Below, one piece after another: positions 13,293 through 26,700 of a DNA stretch of 64,000 nucleotides. The DNA is from Sanderia malayensis. Lineage: Eukaryota > Cnidaria > Scyphozoa > Semaeostomeae > Pelagiidae. The notes under the pieces are model-generated. The model saw only the letters and a program-made list of their open reading frames with translations, was not told the origin of the DNA and made no database searches. How positions within the stretch are numbered: the stretch's first letter is position 1; each line of letters begins with the position of its first letter. The DNA lies in contig RQOL01000863.1 of NCBI GenBank assembly GCA_013076295.1, forward strand, positions 2,608,180-2,672,179. The letters are read 5' to 3'. The position numbers and the translations under genes are program-made.

Positions 13293-15558
13293 TCATAACT
13301 CAAACGCTTGTATAAGATCTTCTAATGGTTGAATTTCTTTCGCATCGAGTAGACTGTGTTCGGCTTGAAAGTACATAAAATGAACAAACAGGGTATTTAA
13401 GTGATACGATTCACCAACTTCGATTATGCTGTTGAAATGATTCGTATAAATATGTCCCAGAACATGAAACAGCAGTTTGAATATCTTCTTTACTATGACC
13501 ACAAAGTGAGCTGGAAATTCTTGATCTGGAAAGAAAAGGAAAAAATATTCAAGACCATACCATAACGCATAAAGATTAAAATATGATATATAATAACTTA
13601 TGCCATAAGCGCAAGCCCTTGTTTTATCAAATTTTATTTCAATTCTATGTTTATGTCATAAGGTAATGCATTAGCTTACCGTATTTCCTCTATTAAGCGC
13701 CCACCCTCTATTAACCGCCCCCCTCCAATAAGCGCCCATCCTAAAATCAAAAAGTGTGAAATAAGCGCCCCCCTCTATTAACCGCCCAGGGCGGTTAATA
13801 GAGTTCTTACATTTTCACTATTTGGTTCAAATAATAGCGTAGAAACATGTGAATAGACATCAATTCCTTTCTGTTATCAATGGCAACATAAGCAAGTAGT
13901 TTAAGACCAAAGTTAGTCATTATATCTTAAGGAAAATATCCCTTTTTAATGTTTGTCAATTCAATGTCCATGTGTGCGGCTTTACCATGCTGTCGCTTCT
14001 TCATTTCTTCTAAAAAAATGCTAACATAGCATTTTTTGATGCTAACGTATGTCAATGAATAGCAATCGGCACTTTGTTATTATTGATTATTGTTATATAC
14101 TATTATTGTTAATATAAGAATATTGTTTTGTTCTTGAAGATGCTCGATTTTAAAATTTTAGGACTATGAAATAACCGCCCCCCTCCAATAACCGCCCCCC
14201 TCTAATAAGCGCCCACCCAATTTTGCGAAATATTTAATAAGCGCCCGGGCGCTTAATAGAGGAAATACGGTATGTTATATGCTCATGTCACAAGCTTTGA
14301 ACAAAGACGCGATGCATGCAGGACCCTAATGATAACAGTTAACAGTACTGATAGGTTATTCCTGTATAAAAATTCGTGTATTATTATTATTATTGTACTG
14401 TTGAGTGCAGATCAAACAAATACTGCAGAAAAACAAAAGGCAGTGCGGATAAATATAATGACCGATATGGTATCTTACCGTATTTAGTAGGAAATGTTCC
14501 TTCATCAGTGACGAATTTCTCAACACTGACAATGACAAGTTCGACGTATTGGTGTGCAGACATGCGAATCTTCTTGCCTTTGTCATCGATCCATGTAAAT
14601 GGACTAAATACAAAGCAAACACAATGTTAAAAAAGAAGATATGAGGGGAATTACTATGAGAAGCCGTGCATTAACATTGCAAAAATGCGTCAATTGTAAA
14701 GAGAAGAAGAACGCAATCAAAAGATGGCCTCGTTTGCATGCAAACAGTATCCGAAGAGAGGATTGTTGAATGCAGAACCAACACGGGTACATGAACAGGT
14801 GAATAAATAAAGAGCGAGAGAGAGAACCACTGCTCGGTCTAAAACCTACTGATTAATGCATGGAAGGCTTTCAGGAAAAATAGTACATAACTCCACAATG
14901 CTTATTACTTGGAAACGCATTCGATGAAACAGATGGCTATTCAAGTCAATTCAATGATAAGTTGTTAGACTTACATGGCTCCAGATGAGGCAGTGTTACA
15001 CGTGGTTGATGTACAGTAGTCTGTAATCGTGGAATATATCAGGTTGATGTGATTGTAAAATGATAACGCTGAAAAATATGACAACAAATATCATGTATCA
15101 AGGATGACATGTCCAGAAAAATCTAAAATACAAAAATGGAGACTGTTTTGTTCAGGCAGGCAAAAGAGAGGTGAAAAATGACAGTATGTGGGGCGATGGG
15201 GAGTCTTTCCCCTGAAAACTAGGGTAAAAAGAACGCAACAAAATGATCACCATTCCTTTCTCCTCCGTAAGAAAAAGCCTCTGCGAAGCAGGATATGGAA
15301 ATTCGGTAGAAATCAGGTATTATTACATGAAGTAGTATCAATAGTCTGTCTGGAAATGATAGCAGTTTCTTACTGTTCGTGGCTAGCCATTCATTAGTGT
15401 CGACTCCAGCCGGAACTGGTACGGTATCATGAAGTTCTTCTTTTGTTATTTTGTTCAGTAATTGTCCTTTGTGCTTCTCACTGAGGTATGCCTTGCCTTT
15501 CTCTTTGTTCTCTTCGTTTGACGGCTTCTTCGACGCACTCGTGCCCAGGCGACTTCTC
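13293..15558 (-). CDS. MOB2: MOB2-type kinase activator (first coding exon not located)
   Basis: Four minus-strand exons join in frame: 15374-15558, 14975-15068, 14479-14603 and 13293-13525 (stop at 13293). They give 211 residues. MOB proteins bind and activate NDR/LATS kinases, and MOB2 is the NDR-specific branch. Visible landmarks are AYLSEKHKGQL, DTNEWLATN, the zinc pair in CTSTTC, the block TFPTKYG, and the second zinc pair in HIYTNHF followed by HLNTLFVHF. The C-x4-C and H-x4-H zinc ligands are intact. LFHVLGHIY and LLDAKE fit MOB2 better than MOB1 or MOB3. The first listed exon begins one base into a codon, so a short upstream exon with the start codon must exist and was not found. The intron at 13526-14478 carries a 592-bp MITE, and a second MITE lies upstream at 15755-16385. 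Confidence 0.93.
13679..14270. mobile_element. 592-bp MITE with 24-bp perfect TIRs, TA target duplication
   Basis: The ends are perfect inverted repeats, CCGTATTTCCTCTATTAAGC continuing to GCCC (24 bp), flanked on both sides by TA. Subterminal copies of ATTAACCGCCC / AATAAGCGCCC motifs are iterated several times inside each end. There is no transposase ORF. The TA duplication suggests mobilisation by a Tc1/mariner-type or similar transposase. It sits in the last intron of MOB2. A decayed relative is at about 16500-16590. Confidence 0.88.
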
Positions 15559-15754
15559 CTGCAGAAATAAATATCATTCGGATTAATTCAAATCTGCATG
15601 GTTCGAACTCGTGTTATTCGAAATCTATCTAATTCGAACGAAATTCTCCATCCCTTCATAGATCACTGATAATAGACCAATTCCTACCAACCCTTGTATA
15701 TAATTCTATATAAAACTTCTATAAAGCTTCCATAAATAAAAAACTTCTACTCTA

Positions 15755-16385
15755 AAGCCTAGTATCCATATAGTCGTTGAGGGTCGTTGAGGGTCGTTGG
15801 CAGTCTTTATGAGTCGCTGAAAATTAGGATCAGCGATGTGTATCCATATAGTCGTTGAGGGTCTTTGAGGGTCGTTGGCAGTCTTTCGCAGTCGTCGAGA
15901 GAATGTGATAAGAAAGCGCGCACAATAACAAAGTGGCGCCAAATTTATACGTTTGAAACATGGCAGAGGCACACACGGAATTTTTGTTGTTGTTTTTCGC
16001 AAATATCATGTGTGTAAGAAGACCGAATACTTCTGCCATAAATTTAGACAAAATTAAGGGTCCAAAATTGCTATTTTTAGAGAGTCAAATATCTCGAAAT
16101 ATCCCCACGTGGCATTTGGCATTTGTACTTTGGCAAGGAAACATATCATATTACCATAAATCAAAGGATTCTCAGTCGTTTTATAGGTGTTGACGGTCGT
16201 TGAGGGTCGCTGAGATAGAAACTTTTCTATCTCGACGACCCTCAAAGACCCAGTCGTTTTGGGTCGCTGGAAGGATTAAAATCAATTTTTGACAGGTCTC
16301 TGCGTGATTGTTAATCTTTTCAGCGACTCCCAAAGACTGCCAAAGACCCTCAACGACCCTCAACGACTATATGGATACTAGGCTT
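15755..16385. mobile_element. 631-bp MITE with about 68-bp TIRs and nested TIR copies, TA duplication
   Basis: Left end AAGCCTAGTATCCATATAGT and right end (inverse) match over about 68 bp with only a few mismatches, flanked by TA on both sides. The TIR interior is made of repeated GTCGTTGAGGG units. A second copy of the TIR core occurs at about 15841-15900, and further inverted GTCGTTGAGGGTCG motifs lie at 16190-16250. No long coding frame. The element lies directly upstream of the first identified MOB2 exon, probably in its first intron. Confidence 0.85.
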
Positions 16386-19300
16386 TAAATTCGCACATTT
16401 TCATGCTCCCCCCAGACTGTTCGAATAACAAAGAGTTAGCTGAATATGCAAGTGACGTCACAACAATACTCTGACGTGTGTTGTGGTGAGGGGGTATCGT
16501 AAGAATAAGCGCCTTGAAGCTATTAGACATTTTCAACCGGGCGATTATTCGATGGGGGAGGGGCGCTTAATTGATGGGGGCACAGGAGTTGACAACATTG
16601 CATAAAAAGACGTCATCGGGTTCTTATTGGAAAAAACGTAAGGAGATATTGGTTAAAAGGCTGTAACTTCACATCTGAAATTATAAAATATTTCACGATT
16701 TGCGGTTACTAAGTAATTTGACAAAGAACTGAGAACAGACAAACTAAAATATTGGAATGACTAAGGCAGTGGTTGGTCTGTCTGGTTTGGTAAAACTTTC
16801 CAAACGAAAATACATTTTTAATTTCTAATAAGATACAAGTTTACTATTCTTAACCCGATAACACAAACTTTCTCGCTGGTTCACTAAGTTTTGGTTAGGA
16901 GTCCTTTCACATTTTGGTGCGAATTTTATTGTTGCGAAACATTCTGAAAAAGTACCACTTCCGGCCCACAAGTGGACACGACGGCCTAAAAAGCATCAAC
17001 AGAAACGCAGAATTCTCGCCACGAGAACCAGAGATCAAATATTCACAATTTTCAAACAAAGATGCATGCTTTGTCCGGCGCAAAACGACAACAAATCAGA
17101 TCACTTACCATATCTGTGGCAGAGTGGTGCAAAACATTTTAAAACGACGGAAGAAAACGTGTGGGTTCATTCGAGCGTACAATAACAATTGTTACGTCAG
17201 CTTTTATAATTCACCAGAAAAAAGTCAACCACCACAACATACCACCAAAAGGTGCTTGTGGATGGACAAATATCGAGGATTTTAACTCATCGCCACGTCA
17301 CGAATTAATTTCCTTGTACTTACACGAATGGCCAATACTGGAATATACACTGGGCGAGATGGGTTTTTCCCAGGGCAATGAAACATTGATGAAGCAGGCT
17401 GCAATCCAATATAAATTTCACATTTGATCTGCCACAACAGGTTACGCATTAAGGAAGGAAGATAACGCCTTATAAATCAATGTATTATTGGATATATCGC
17501 ACAACGTAGTATATTTCACCCTACTGTTTTCATCAAAAGATAACAGGTGTCGTCAAACAAAACTCTATCTCTTCTTTTCCGTGTTAATTATTCAGAAATT
17601 AGAGTTACGTACGTTGCACGATGATGCCCCGCAGGGGTGGAGAGAAATGGTGAGTCGATTCTGTGCGCGGTTTTCCTACGCAGAGGCTTTTCATGAACAG
17701 AGGGAAGTTACAGAAATATGATATGGCTTTTGGCATAGGTGCAGCCTCAAACAGGAGGGCAAACTATTTGGTCTGTCACATCATCCACCACAAAGGAAGT
17801 TGACGTCTCCTCCACAGAAGTTGTCAAAGCTTAAGTGCACAGGAAAACTCTATGGGCTTTGAAATTCATCATATCAAGTGTCTTCCACACAACTTTAATG
17901 TACAGTTTTAGTTAAAATTGACAAAAAATAATATTTCCATAATGTCATGCAATTCAAATATCTATTGCTATACAGGGAGATGTGGATTTGCTATTTATTG
18001 CCTTTAGCCCCTCAAAGATAGAGGCTAGAGATTGAGTAATGAGTAGGGGTGATACCAATTTGAATTCAAAATCATTGGGACATGTTATTCAAAGCTCCTC
18101 ATGAGCTGTTCAAAGCAACACCTGGTCTAAAGCTCAACTCTGATCACACTGGGCCTGCATCCTATTTAGTTTTCTAAATAACATCAGTGTTATTATTGCA
18201 ATAAATTAGTTTTTTTATTATCACTGTAACAGGAAACAGCTCAATAAACTTTGTTATCATTATCCAGTGTATTGTCAGTTGAAATTTAACACACTGAAGT
18301 AAACAAACTATATCTAATGATGTATAATAATTATCAAAAAGCAACGCTGCATGTTAACTACAATATCTACTACACAACCATGATAGTAAAAATTAAACAA
18401 ATAACATTTCTCACCCAATTCCAATCAGCCACTCCATTTTAAATGTTATTCTTTTCGATTCCTTTTTATAATAAATCCCAGCTGGCAGCTTGATCAGTTT
18501 TAATTGACGTATTCAAAATCCATGACCATATATTCGAGATAACTAATTTTATCTGAGCAGGAGAAAAAGGCTCAAACCAAAGGCCTAATAAAGCTGGAAT
18601 GGTGCCACATCGACAGTTTCAGCTTCAATAATCGACCAAACGCGAGTTAAAGAAGTAAAAATATATACCAGATGTATACCAAGTATGATGGCAAATGCAA
18701 CTTAGATAACCAGCTTGATAAACCAATAACGACTTTAACTATACTTGAACTTTTGGAGAGCCTTTGGTATTGCTTTCTAGAAAATTTCTTTCTTCATTAC
18801 ACAATCAAAGGAATTTTGCCGAGCGGGTGAGAAGACCATTGGCAACCTCGTTTTCAAAGCGAGACAAGTTGATTTTTCTGTCAATGAGCCAAAACAATTC
18901 TTTTTTATGGTAGCCATTGCTGAAAACTGCAGTCTTAACCATGGTAGGGAATTTGAAAAATACAATGAGTTATCTTAATTTTTGTGTTGTAAAATTGTGC
19001 AGAAATATGGGTTATGATATCAGAATTTCGGAACTCATTTGATATTGTATTGATGGTTTGCGGAGAAAATGATAATTTCAAAGAAAGTCGTACTATCTTA
19101 GAGGCCTAAACTGCAACTACTTACCTTGCAGACATTAATTGCAAGACTGTAACTTTATCGAAGTTATATGAACATATTAGATGAATGTCATGACGTTAGG
19201 CTGCTGCAACAACATGGTCCAATCTATAGCAATTGCAACATTTGTTTGGAAATGGAAATGTATTTGTCATTTAGGCCAGAAGTCTACAAATATTGATGGG

Positions 19301-20067
19301 AGTCTTAATTTTTTTTAGTCATCGCACAAGACATTCAAGATTAAGCGAGTCCTCGCCAGGAAAATGAAACAGAACAGGCCAATTCCTCAATGGACAAGAA
19401 TGAGGACTGGTAATAAAATTAGGTATGTCATAATTAATCAAATATCTTGTCAAATCAAATAATTATAATCATAACCTACATTTTTATTTTACAACCAGTA
19501 AGCTGTTATCTATTCTTTCTATGATTTTCTTATTTATTTTGATAGATATAATGCAAAGAGAAGACATTGGAGAAGAACAAAGTTGGGATTGTAAAATGTG
19601 GACCCCTCCAAACAGTCTTGGAAAGTCTATTTCCTTTGAACGATTAACTTTGAATGTTGTTATTAAAAGCATTATGTGAAAGAGAAACAAACACAATATG
19701 TTGTCTTTTTTTATTTAAATTCTTGTCTTGAACCTCTCTTTAGACCTAGACAGGGGTTTGGTGTCACAATAACGGAAAGGGGTGAAATGGAGGGTGGATG
19801 ATTGATAGGACAGAAAGTCTTGAAGCCAACATAAATACTTGGATGGGAACCAACGCATGGTTTGAGCACCCATTCTATAAACTCTACAGAAGTTTGATGC
19901 TTTGATTGGGAGTAGATTAAAATACAAGATAAAAAGTTATAAACTTTTACAACAAATTTAAGGTGTATATGGGACAAAAGAAAGGTTTTTATCTTTAATT
20001 AGCAACTCTCAAAGATTAATCCATGTCTTATTGGCTCGCAGACTTGTTTTATTGTTCTGTTTTGTTA
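16386..20067. other. Intergenic stretch, no gene supported
   Basis: Several ORFs of 60-120 codons occur (for example 16914-17285, 17161-17427 and 19711-19977), but none has a recognisable domain, exon partners or splice logic. The missing first MOB2 exon may lie here. At about 16480-16600 a run with AATAAGCGCC and GGGGCGCTTAATTG looks like a degraded relative of the MITE at 13679-14270. Confidence 0.5.
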
Positions 20068-20672
20068 TCAAGATGAGTTTGAAGGATCTGCGATTTCAGA
20101 TTTCTTGGCTTCTAATTTTTCTTGCAGCTCTTTGATACGACTTTGGATCACTTCATCCTGCTCAGTATTAACAGTAAAGAATTTATCTTTAAGCTTTTCA
20201 ACATAACGTCGTATCTAGAATAGAAAACATAACACAAATTAATTGATAACATACGATCTGTATCATATATTGTTGCTGACTTGGTAGCCCTATAGCCCAT
20301 GGATATTATACCAAGCTGGGAAAAAAATTACTCACCGGACTGAAGACATGTTCTTCTTGTGGATACTTTTGGAAAAATACTCCGTAAAATGCAAAACCTA
20401 AAAAATAAGCTCCTAAATTAAAATGCAATCAAACTGAAAAATTGATTTATGGTCCTTGAAAGTCGATAGCAGTAATACTTAAATCAGCTTAAATTGTACT
20501 TACTGATGCACATTAACCAGGTGAAGGCGACAAATTTCTTTTGATGATTTGCAAAAAATAATGGTTTGTGAAGTTCTGGATGATTTTCGACTATTTTTGC
20601 AACCTCTTCCGCAGTTGGTGGCTTTCCATGTTTCGAAAAATCGCCTGGAAAATCTTTCAAATTTGGATCCAT
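20068..20672 (-). CDS. Small predicted single-pass membrane protein, unrecognised
   Basis: Three exons join in frame: 20504-20672 (ATG at 20672), 20336-20397 and 20068-20214 (TGA at 20068), giving about 125 residues. The N-terminal third is hydrophilic (start MDPNLKDFPGDF, then PPTAEEVAKIVENHPELHK). One membrane segment, about residues 48-70, spans the first exon junction (FVAFTWLMCISFAFYGVFF). A charged, coiled-coil-like tail follows, with repeated K/E heptads (VIQSRIKELQEKLEAKK). The size and layout recall small mitochondrial inner-membrane assembly factors, but I cannot assign a family. The gene is head-to-head with the mitochondrial-type sirtuin, 247 bp between starts, which hints at shared expression. 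Confidence 0.8.
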
Positions 20673-20919
20673 GACAAAATATCTGCAGCAAGTGGTTGGC
20701 AAAAAATATTAGTGGCCAAAAAAAGACTGTAGTGCATGAAAGCGAGGCTGGTGATGTTGTGAAAGTGAGAATTTCTTTGATGACGTAGGTAATGACGTAA
20801 TGCCGTTGCTGTGTTGTTGTGGCTTTGTTATGGTTTTGTGAGCAACTTGCATCGTCTAGTGATCTTATGATCTTTCTTCGTTCAGATTTTGAAGTTTTGT
20901 TTGTAGATAATATTAACAA
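20673..20919. promoter_or_regulatory. Bidirectional promoter region with two CRE-like sites
   Basis: Only 247 bp separate the divergent start codons of the small membrane protein (-) and the SIRT3-like gene (+). Within it are two CREB/ATF-type motifs, TGACGTAG (20781-20788) and TGACGTAA (20793-20800), 12 bp apart. A TTGCTGCAG just before the minus-strand start could be a 5' UTR splice acceptor. Promoter role is inferred from position and motifs only. Confidence 0.55.
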
Positions 20920-23065
20920 ATGCAGCTGAAATGGTTGAGGTTATCTAGTATTCAAAATCTAATGTCTAAATCTCGAAAAACTCTAAACGGTAGGTAAATT
21001 TGCTTTAATTTCAAATCGAAATCTGCATAGAGGCCGATTTTGATCTTTTGGGCTTCATAAGACTAAGAGGAAGAAATTGCACATATACAGTATATTTAAA
21101 AATTCAAGCATTTTCATTTTACCTTCAGCTGCAATTTTGACTACTGTCGATAAACAGGACACCAAAGGAGGCTTTAAGAAAGGTGCCCAGACGATTCAAA
21201 GTTTGCCAAAGATTCCAAATGGCAACCATGTACCCAGGCCTCCTCGCTTCAAAAGCCCAGATAAGCAAAATGGCAGGAAAAGAGAGAAGGGTTCGTCAAA
21301 TTCACTGAAAAAATCATCTTCAGACTCATTAGTGGCCTCGTTTAGGAATCTAAATATCAGTTCAAGGTATGCATGCTTGCTTAACCAAGTCAGCCTCTTG
21401 ATAAATATTTGTATCAAAAAACACCAGAGTATAACTGTTATTAAATATCTTGCTGATATTTCCTGGATTTTCAAATATACTTTATTCTGCAGGGCCTCTT
21501 CGAGATTATCTGCTATTCCATCAAGAAGTGGACAGAGATATCTTAGCACCTTGACGGTGCCAAATGTAGATGAATTTGCAAATCTTATAAAATCAAATCA
21601 ATGTAAAAATATAATTGTCATGGCTGGAGCAGGCATATCAACCCCAAGTGGCATACCAGATTTTCGGTAAACAGAAATTTTGAAACATTTCTCATTTGCG
21701 ATGTCAAATAACTCCTCAATTTTTCAATTTCAATGGACTTGACTAAAAGATTCAAATATGAGTCTAAATACAGTGTCCTTTCTCTTTGACTTCATAGGTC
21801 TCCTGGAATTGGATTATATGACAACTTGGATGAGTACCATCTTCCAGATCCAACTTCTGTCTTTGACATTGATTTCTTTAAATACAACCCAACACCATTC
21901 TTTAAACTTGCCAAGGAAATTTATCCAGGAAATTATGCTCCCAATATTGTCCATCATTTTGTCAAGTTACTGCACGATAAAGGATTCCTCTTGCGGATCT
22001 ACACTCAGAATATTGATGCATTAGAGCAAGGTAAGTTTATGTCTCCCATTCTTGGAGGACCAAATATCCAAGGGTCCAATTCCATGACCAGGACCCAAGG
22101 ACCCATTAAAAGCTTCCAGGACAGATTAAAATTGAAATCAGCTCTTCATTTACATTCAAGCGGCAGGCATTCCTAAATCAAAATTAGTAGAAGCGCATGG
22201 AAGCTTCGCAACAGCAACATGCAGAAGATGTAGAACAAATTACAAAGGAGAAGAAATCTGGGTAAAATTTCGTAAAAAAATTGAAACTTGATTATTCAAC
22301 ACCAAAACCTTCAGTTATCATCTACATTGACAAGTAACTAAGATTTTGATTCTCTTATCTTTATTTTTAGCCAGAGATTGAGCGCCAGGAAGTTCCAAAA
22401 TGTAGACAACTTGGTTGTTCTGTAAGTGTATCTCAAGATTTTTTCAAGTGCAATATAAGGTGTATAACCATAGAGATATGATGTAATCGAGAGGGCTAAC
22501 CGCTGATACTCCCTCTGGATGGCGGGTGAAGCAAAAATTTGAAGCGCGTTTAATACTATCATGGTCAATGTTGATCGAAATATTTATAAAAATGCTCGCG
22601 AATTTCAAAAATACCCTTCTCTGCATATAGTTTGTTACACAAGAGCTTGTGCTACACGACGAACTACATAATATTAAAATAAATTCTCTTATTTTACAGG
22701 GAGTCATAAAGCCAGATATTGTATTTTTTGGCGAAGATCTTCCACGTAGGTTTTTCCTTTATCCAAAAGATTTTGCAAAATGCGACATGTTAATTGTAAT
22801 GGGAACATCTCTCAAAGTCGAACCATTTGCTGGACTCGCGAACGAGGCTAGCAGGTCTGCCCCGAGGCTGCTGATAAACAGAGACATTGTCGGACCGTTT
22901 GTCAGACGGAAGAAGAGAGCAAATGACGTCATAATCAAGGGTGATATTGTGGCGGGGGTGAATAAACTATTAACTGCGTTGTCGTGGAAAAAAGAGTGTG
23001 AAGCTCTTTTAGAACGATATAAAGAAGAGCATCCACAACATGGTCAAAGAAGTAAAGATAGCTAG
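20920..23065 (+). CDS. SIRT3: SIRT3-like mitochondrial NAD-dependent deacylase
   Basis: Seven exons join in frame: 20920-20989, 21129-21366, 21493-21666, 21798-22030, 22161-22261, 22371-22421 and 22700-23065, giving 410 residues (human SIRT3 is 399). The first exon encodes an Arg/Lys/Ser-rich, acid-poor leader ([20 protein letters not shown]), a typical mitochondrial presequence. The NAD-binding block reads [15 protein letters not shown], followed by [18 protein letters not shown] and VEAHGS carry the catalytic histidine. Two cysteine pairs, CRRC and CRQLGC, form the structural zinc site. [12 protein letters not shown] and [13 protein letters not shown] complete the Rossmann fold. All key residues are present, so an active class I sirtuin is expected. 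At exon 5 the acceptor at 22160 gives LEQAAGIP; a second AG 6 bases downstream would shorten the protein by two residues. Confidence 0.95.
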
Positions 23066-23799
23066 TGAAAATACGGGGAAAATACGCTTGGTTCTTTTTA
23101 TATATGTGAATAGAAGCACATGCGCCATGCAACGAACTTTCGAAGAAAACTGCGATTTCTGAAACTGATTTATACAACTTTAATCTTTCAATTCCTAATC
23201 TAATTACCAGATAAATTATAATTTGTCATATTTGTAGATGAAATCATATGTTAGTAATATCGCTTCATTTCACTTTAATGTCTGATAAGTAATATGAGAA
23301 ATATTTGAATTAATCTTGCAAATATTCAAGGCTACATCTCTACACTTTGATGAATATCTGACACTCAATCCACGTAGGACTATACAACTATGATCAGTGT
23401 TTCAATCGAAATAATGCATACAAAATTATTGACATCTTGGTTTTCTTGGCGTCACAAAAAAAAACCATATCTTGATACCATGACCCGTTGATAATTGACA
23501 GGGTACAGTTCAGAGTTCAACACAAGTCTCTATTTCAAACGTTCGATTCTCCAATGCCTCGCTATGACAGGAGACTGATAATTCGGGTATGAAAAAGGCC
23601 GAGAGAAAGCCAAGAATGTTCGCATTGCTTCCAGCGCGTCACAATGCCTCTCAAACATGCTTTAATAAGCGGTGACATGAACTCTCAGACTTTGCCGCTC
23701 CAGTCGAATTAAAAGGGAAGCATAATACCCTTACCACTGCGACTTAGGCCCGCATCGCGTATCTCTATATTAAATCCAAACAGCCTCGACTTTATGCGT

Positions 23800-26700
23800 T
23801 TAAACAAAATCTCCGTTAACTGACGTAGGCCGACTGGTATACGGAGGTGGCGAGTCAATATATTCCATGAGAAATCCACCATCATGCGCAGCATACGGCG
23901 GAGGAGCTTCATCGTCATTAATCACAAAAGTCAATGGCCTCGTATTGTTATTATTATTCGACGCGCATGTTCGTGTCTCTCTTACATCAAGTAGACACAA
24001 ATCTGTTTGTATGTGATGGCGTGAGTGAGATCGTGAAAAAGCGCGCCTACTTTTATGCGTCAGCCCGTTTCTCCGTATGCAAACAAACAGGAATATGCCA
24101 CTGATAATGATAAGTAAACAAACGAACATTGCAGCGAAGAACTTATATCCAACACTCCATTTATCTTTGCTCGCACCGGGGAGTGCTACGCAAACGATTG
24201 GCGTGACAGTTGTACGATTTTTCGGTTGGGCCGTAGATACGTTCTGCTGACCTACATAAGAAATATTAACGTATCTTAAGTTCTCGTCTAATACACGCGG
24301 TAGATGTCTCGTTGGCCGGGGCAGCAGAGAGGCGTTAGATTAAATTGATACCTTCATATATCGGCATCGGGGTATGAGGTCAGTTTTAGCTATAGCCCGA
24401 AGTTCTCTCAAGGTCAAATAAATTAGCTAAATTTTCCCAAATTCGAGATGAAAAACTCAATTGTATACCCAAACTTGTGCAAGCTTCAGAAATGACAGAA
24501 ATAAAAGCTATCAAGCTACAACAAATATTGAGTAAATAAACTTACTGGTGGTGGTCTTTTCCTGTAGAGTTTCCAAAACGACCGTGTAATTCCTTATGAA
24601 ACACGACTTGTATCTCTTGAGTATTCCTGATGCTATTGTATACCATGGGTTGCGCATTTCATGACAACCTCTCGGCTTCAATAAAAGGACGCAAAGACGA
24701 AGCTTGTGGACTTGGCGACAGATCTGAGTTGAGTTACGGTTGAAAACACTGTAACAGTCCTTGATCTTTGATTCGTTACATCTCATGGCTATAAACAAGT
24801 GGAATTACATATCAATATCTTTAAATTCATCACTGTATGCAGGAGGAAATTTATGGATAGTTGCATGCGAGAATTTACTATGTAATATCATAGAGAGGCT
24901 GGTTAGAGCAGAGCTCAACGCTTCTGCGCAGCACTGAGTAATATGCTGCTGCGCATGTGGACGTTATTTAGGGATGTGTAATATCTGTTTTGTCAATGTC
25001 ATCAATGGTTAACTAAACTCTTAAATTTCCAAGACCACACTCTTGAATTCTGAGACCACAAAGTGTCACCAAAATAAAACTAAAATGGGCCTTGTATGTT
25101 GGGTGGAACGCAAACGTAAACAATTTAATCAAAAATTGAAGTCGAAATATCCCGAGAAAGAAAACGTGGACCCCAAGAACATCGAAAAACAAGGGAATGT
25201 TAAAATCCGCGTGTGGAGGTATTATGTTTAGACGTGAGGTTCACAAATTGATGCTCAAGTTTATAATAAGAATGTAGTTAGTTTCAAACAACTTACATTT
25301 CCTCGTAAAACAACTTCGATATGCGTTGACTTGTTTGATCAAACGGTCATATGCTTCGCTGAAGTTCGCATTTGCAGAATTAAGATACGTGGTGTCAGTG
25401 ATTTGACCAAATGTTTTGCATTCTGATGCCATGTAAAGGCATTTCGGGAATAGCTGGAGCGCATCACCCCGGCACTCTGACTTGTCATTTCGCTTCAATA
25501 AGTTCTTGCATTTCCGGTCAAGAAATTCGCTATTACATTTTGAAATTCCTGACAAGGATAAATAAATGTTTCAAGTTATACATTCAACCCCAAAGTTGTT
25601 ATTATGCAGATATAAATATTGTAATTATGATATGCAGAAATTTAGGCAGAAGGACGAAGCTAACAGGATTCCTCTTTTCCCTATTCACAATTTAAGGGTC
25701 CCGTGTCCATAAAACGACGGCAATATACCCCAAGCCCCAAAGCCAGCAGCCACGAATGTTGCTTGAATTTTATGTCGCAAAATTTGTGAGGTGAAATCTT
25801 TGTTTGAGCAAATCATGGATTTTATTTTCGAATAGATCTCCTCTAATTTGGAAGATATAGAGTAGATGTTAGATGACGTGCTTTTCAAATTCTCTTATTA
25901 TGTTTAGTGAGAAAATTGAAAATCAAGAATTGAAAATGAAGTTCGTGGAGACGAATATCAGATCAAACTCCAGCCGCGATTGTTTAAAATTGATCTTTGC
26001 TTTTCTCCATTCTTCTCAAGAAAAAAACACGAGCCTGTTTTTCCAATTTTAAAAATCAATATCTGGTTTTATCATTCAAACTAAAATAAACGGTATTGTT
26101 CTTGAAAATAGGATTAACTTAATTACACAAGCAGAGCTTTACAATGGCCTCCTCGAAATTGTTGTTTGCGAGAATGGTTGACAAATCTATCCATGGTTTG
26201 CTTGCTCCCATATCCAAACTAAATACCCCCCAACACCCCATGGAAAATCGTGCAACAATATTAGCCTTTGTCAATACGCAGAAGATGTCATTGTTCACTT
26301 TAACAAAATAAATTTTCATCGCCCGGAAGCGGAGTCAAGAGCTAATAAAGATATTTGATTTCAAATCCTCCCTGCCATTATGTAAATAATGGAAAAATAG
26401 TACATTTCTGCAGAAGATAGCTCCTAGTGGTCAGTTAAATGAAAATAAATAAATAAAGATTGAAATCTGTGGGATTTTAGCAGGAAACATTAGCTCAAAC
26501 ATACGACCTGGTCGAAATTTCCATTCAAAGTTGGAAGTTTGAAAGAAACAGCATGGTATTATTATGGTTGGCCTATAATCATAAGAAATCGCGTGGGGTA
26601 TGGTGTGACTAGAATATGATCAATCGGATATCAAAGAATATTGGTCAGGAAATGAATAAAATAGATGCCTAACAGACAAGAGGATACAAGCTTCGTGAGA

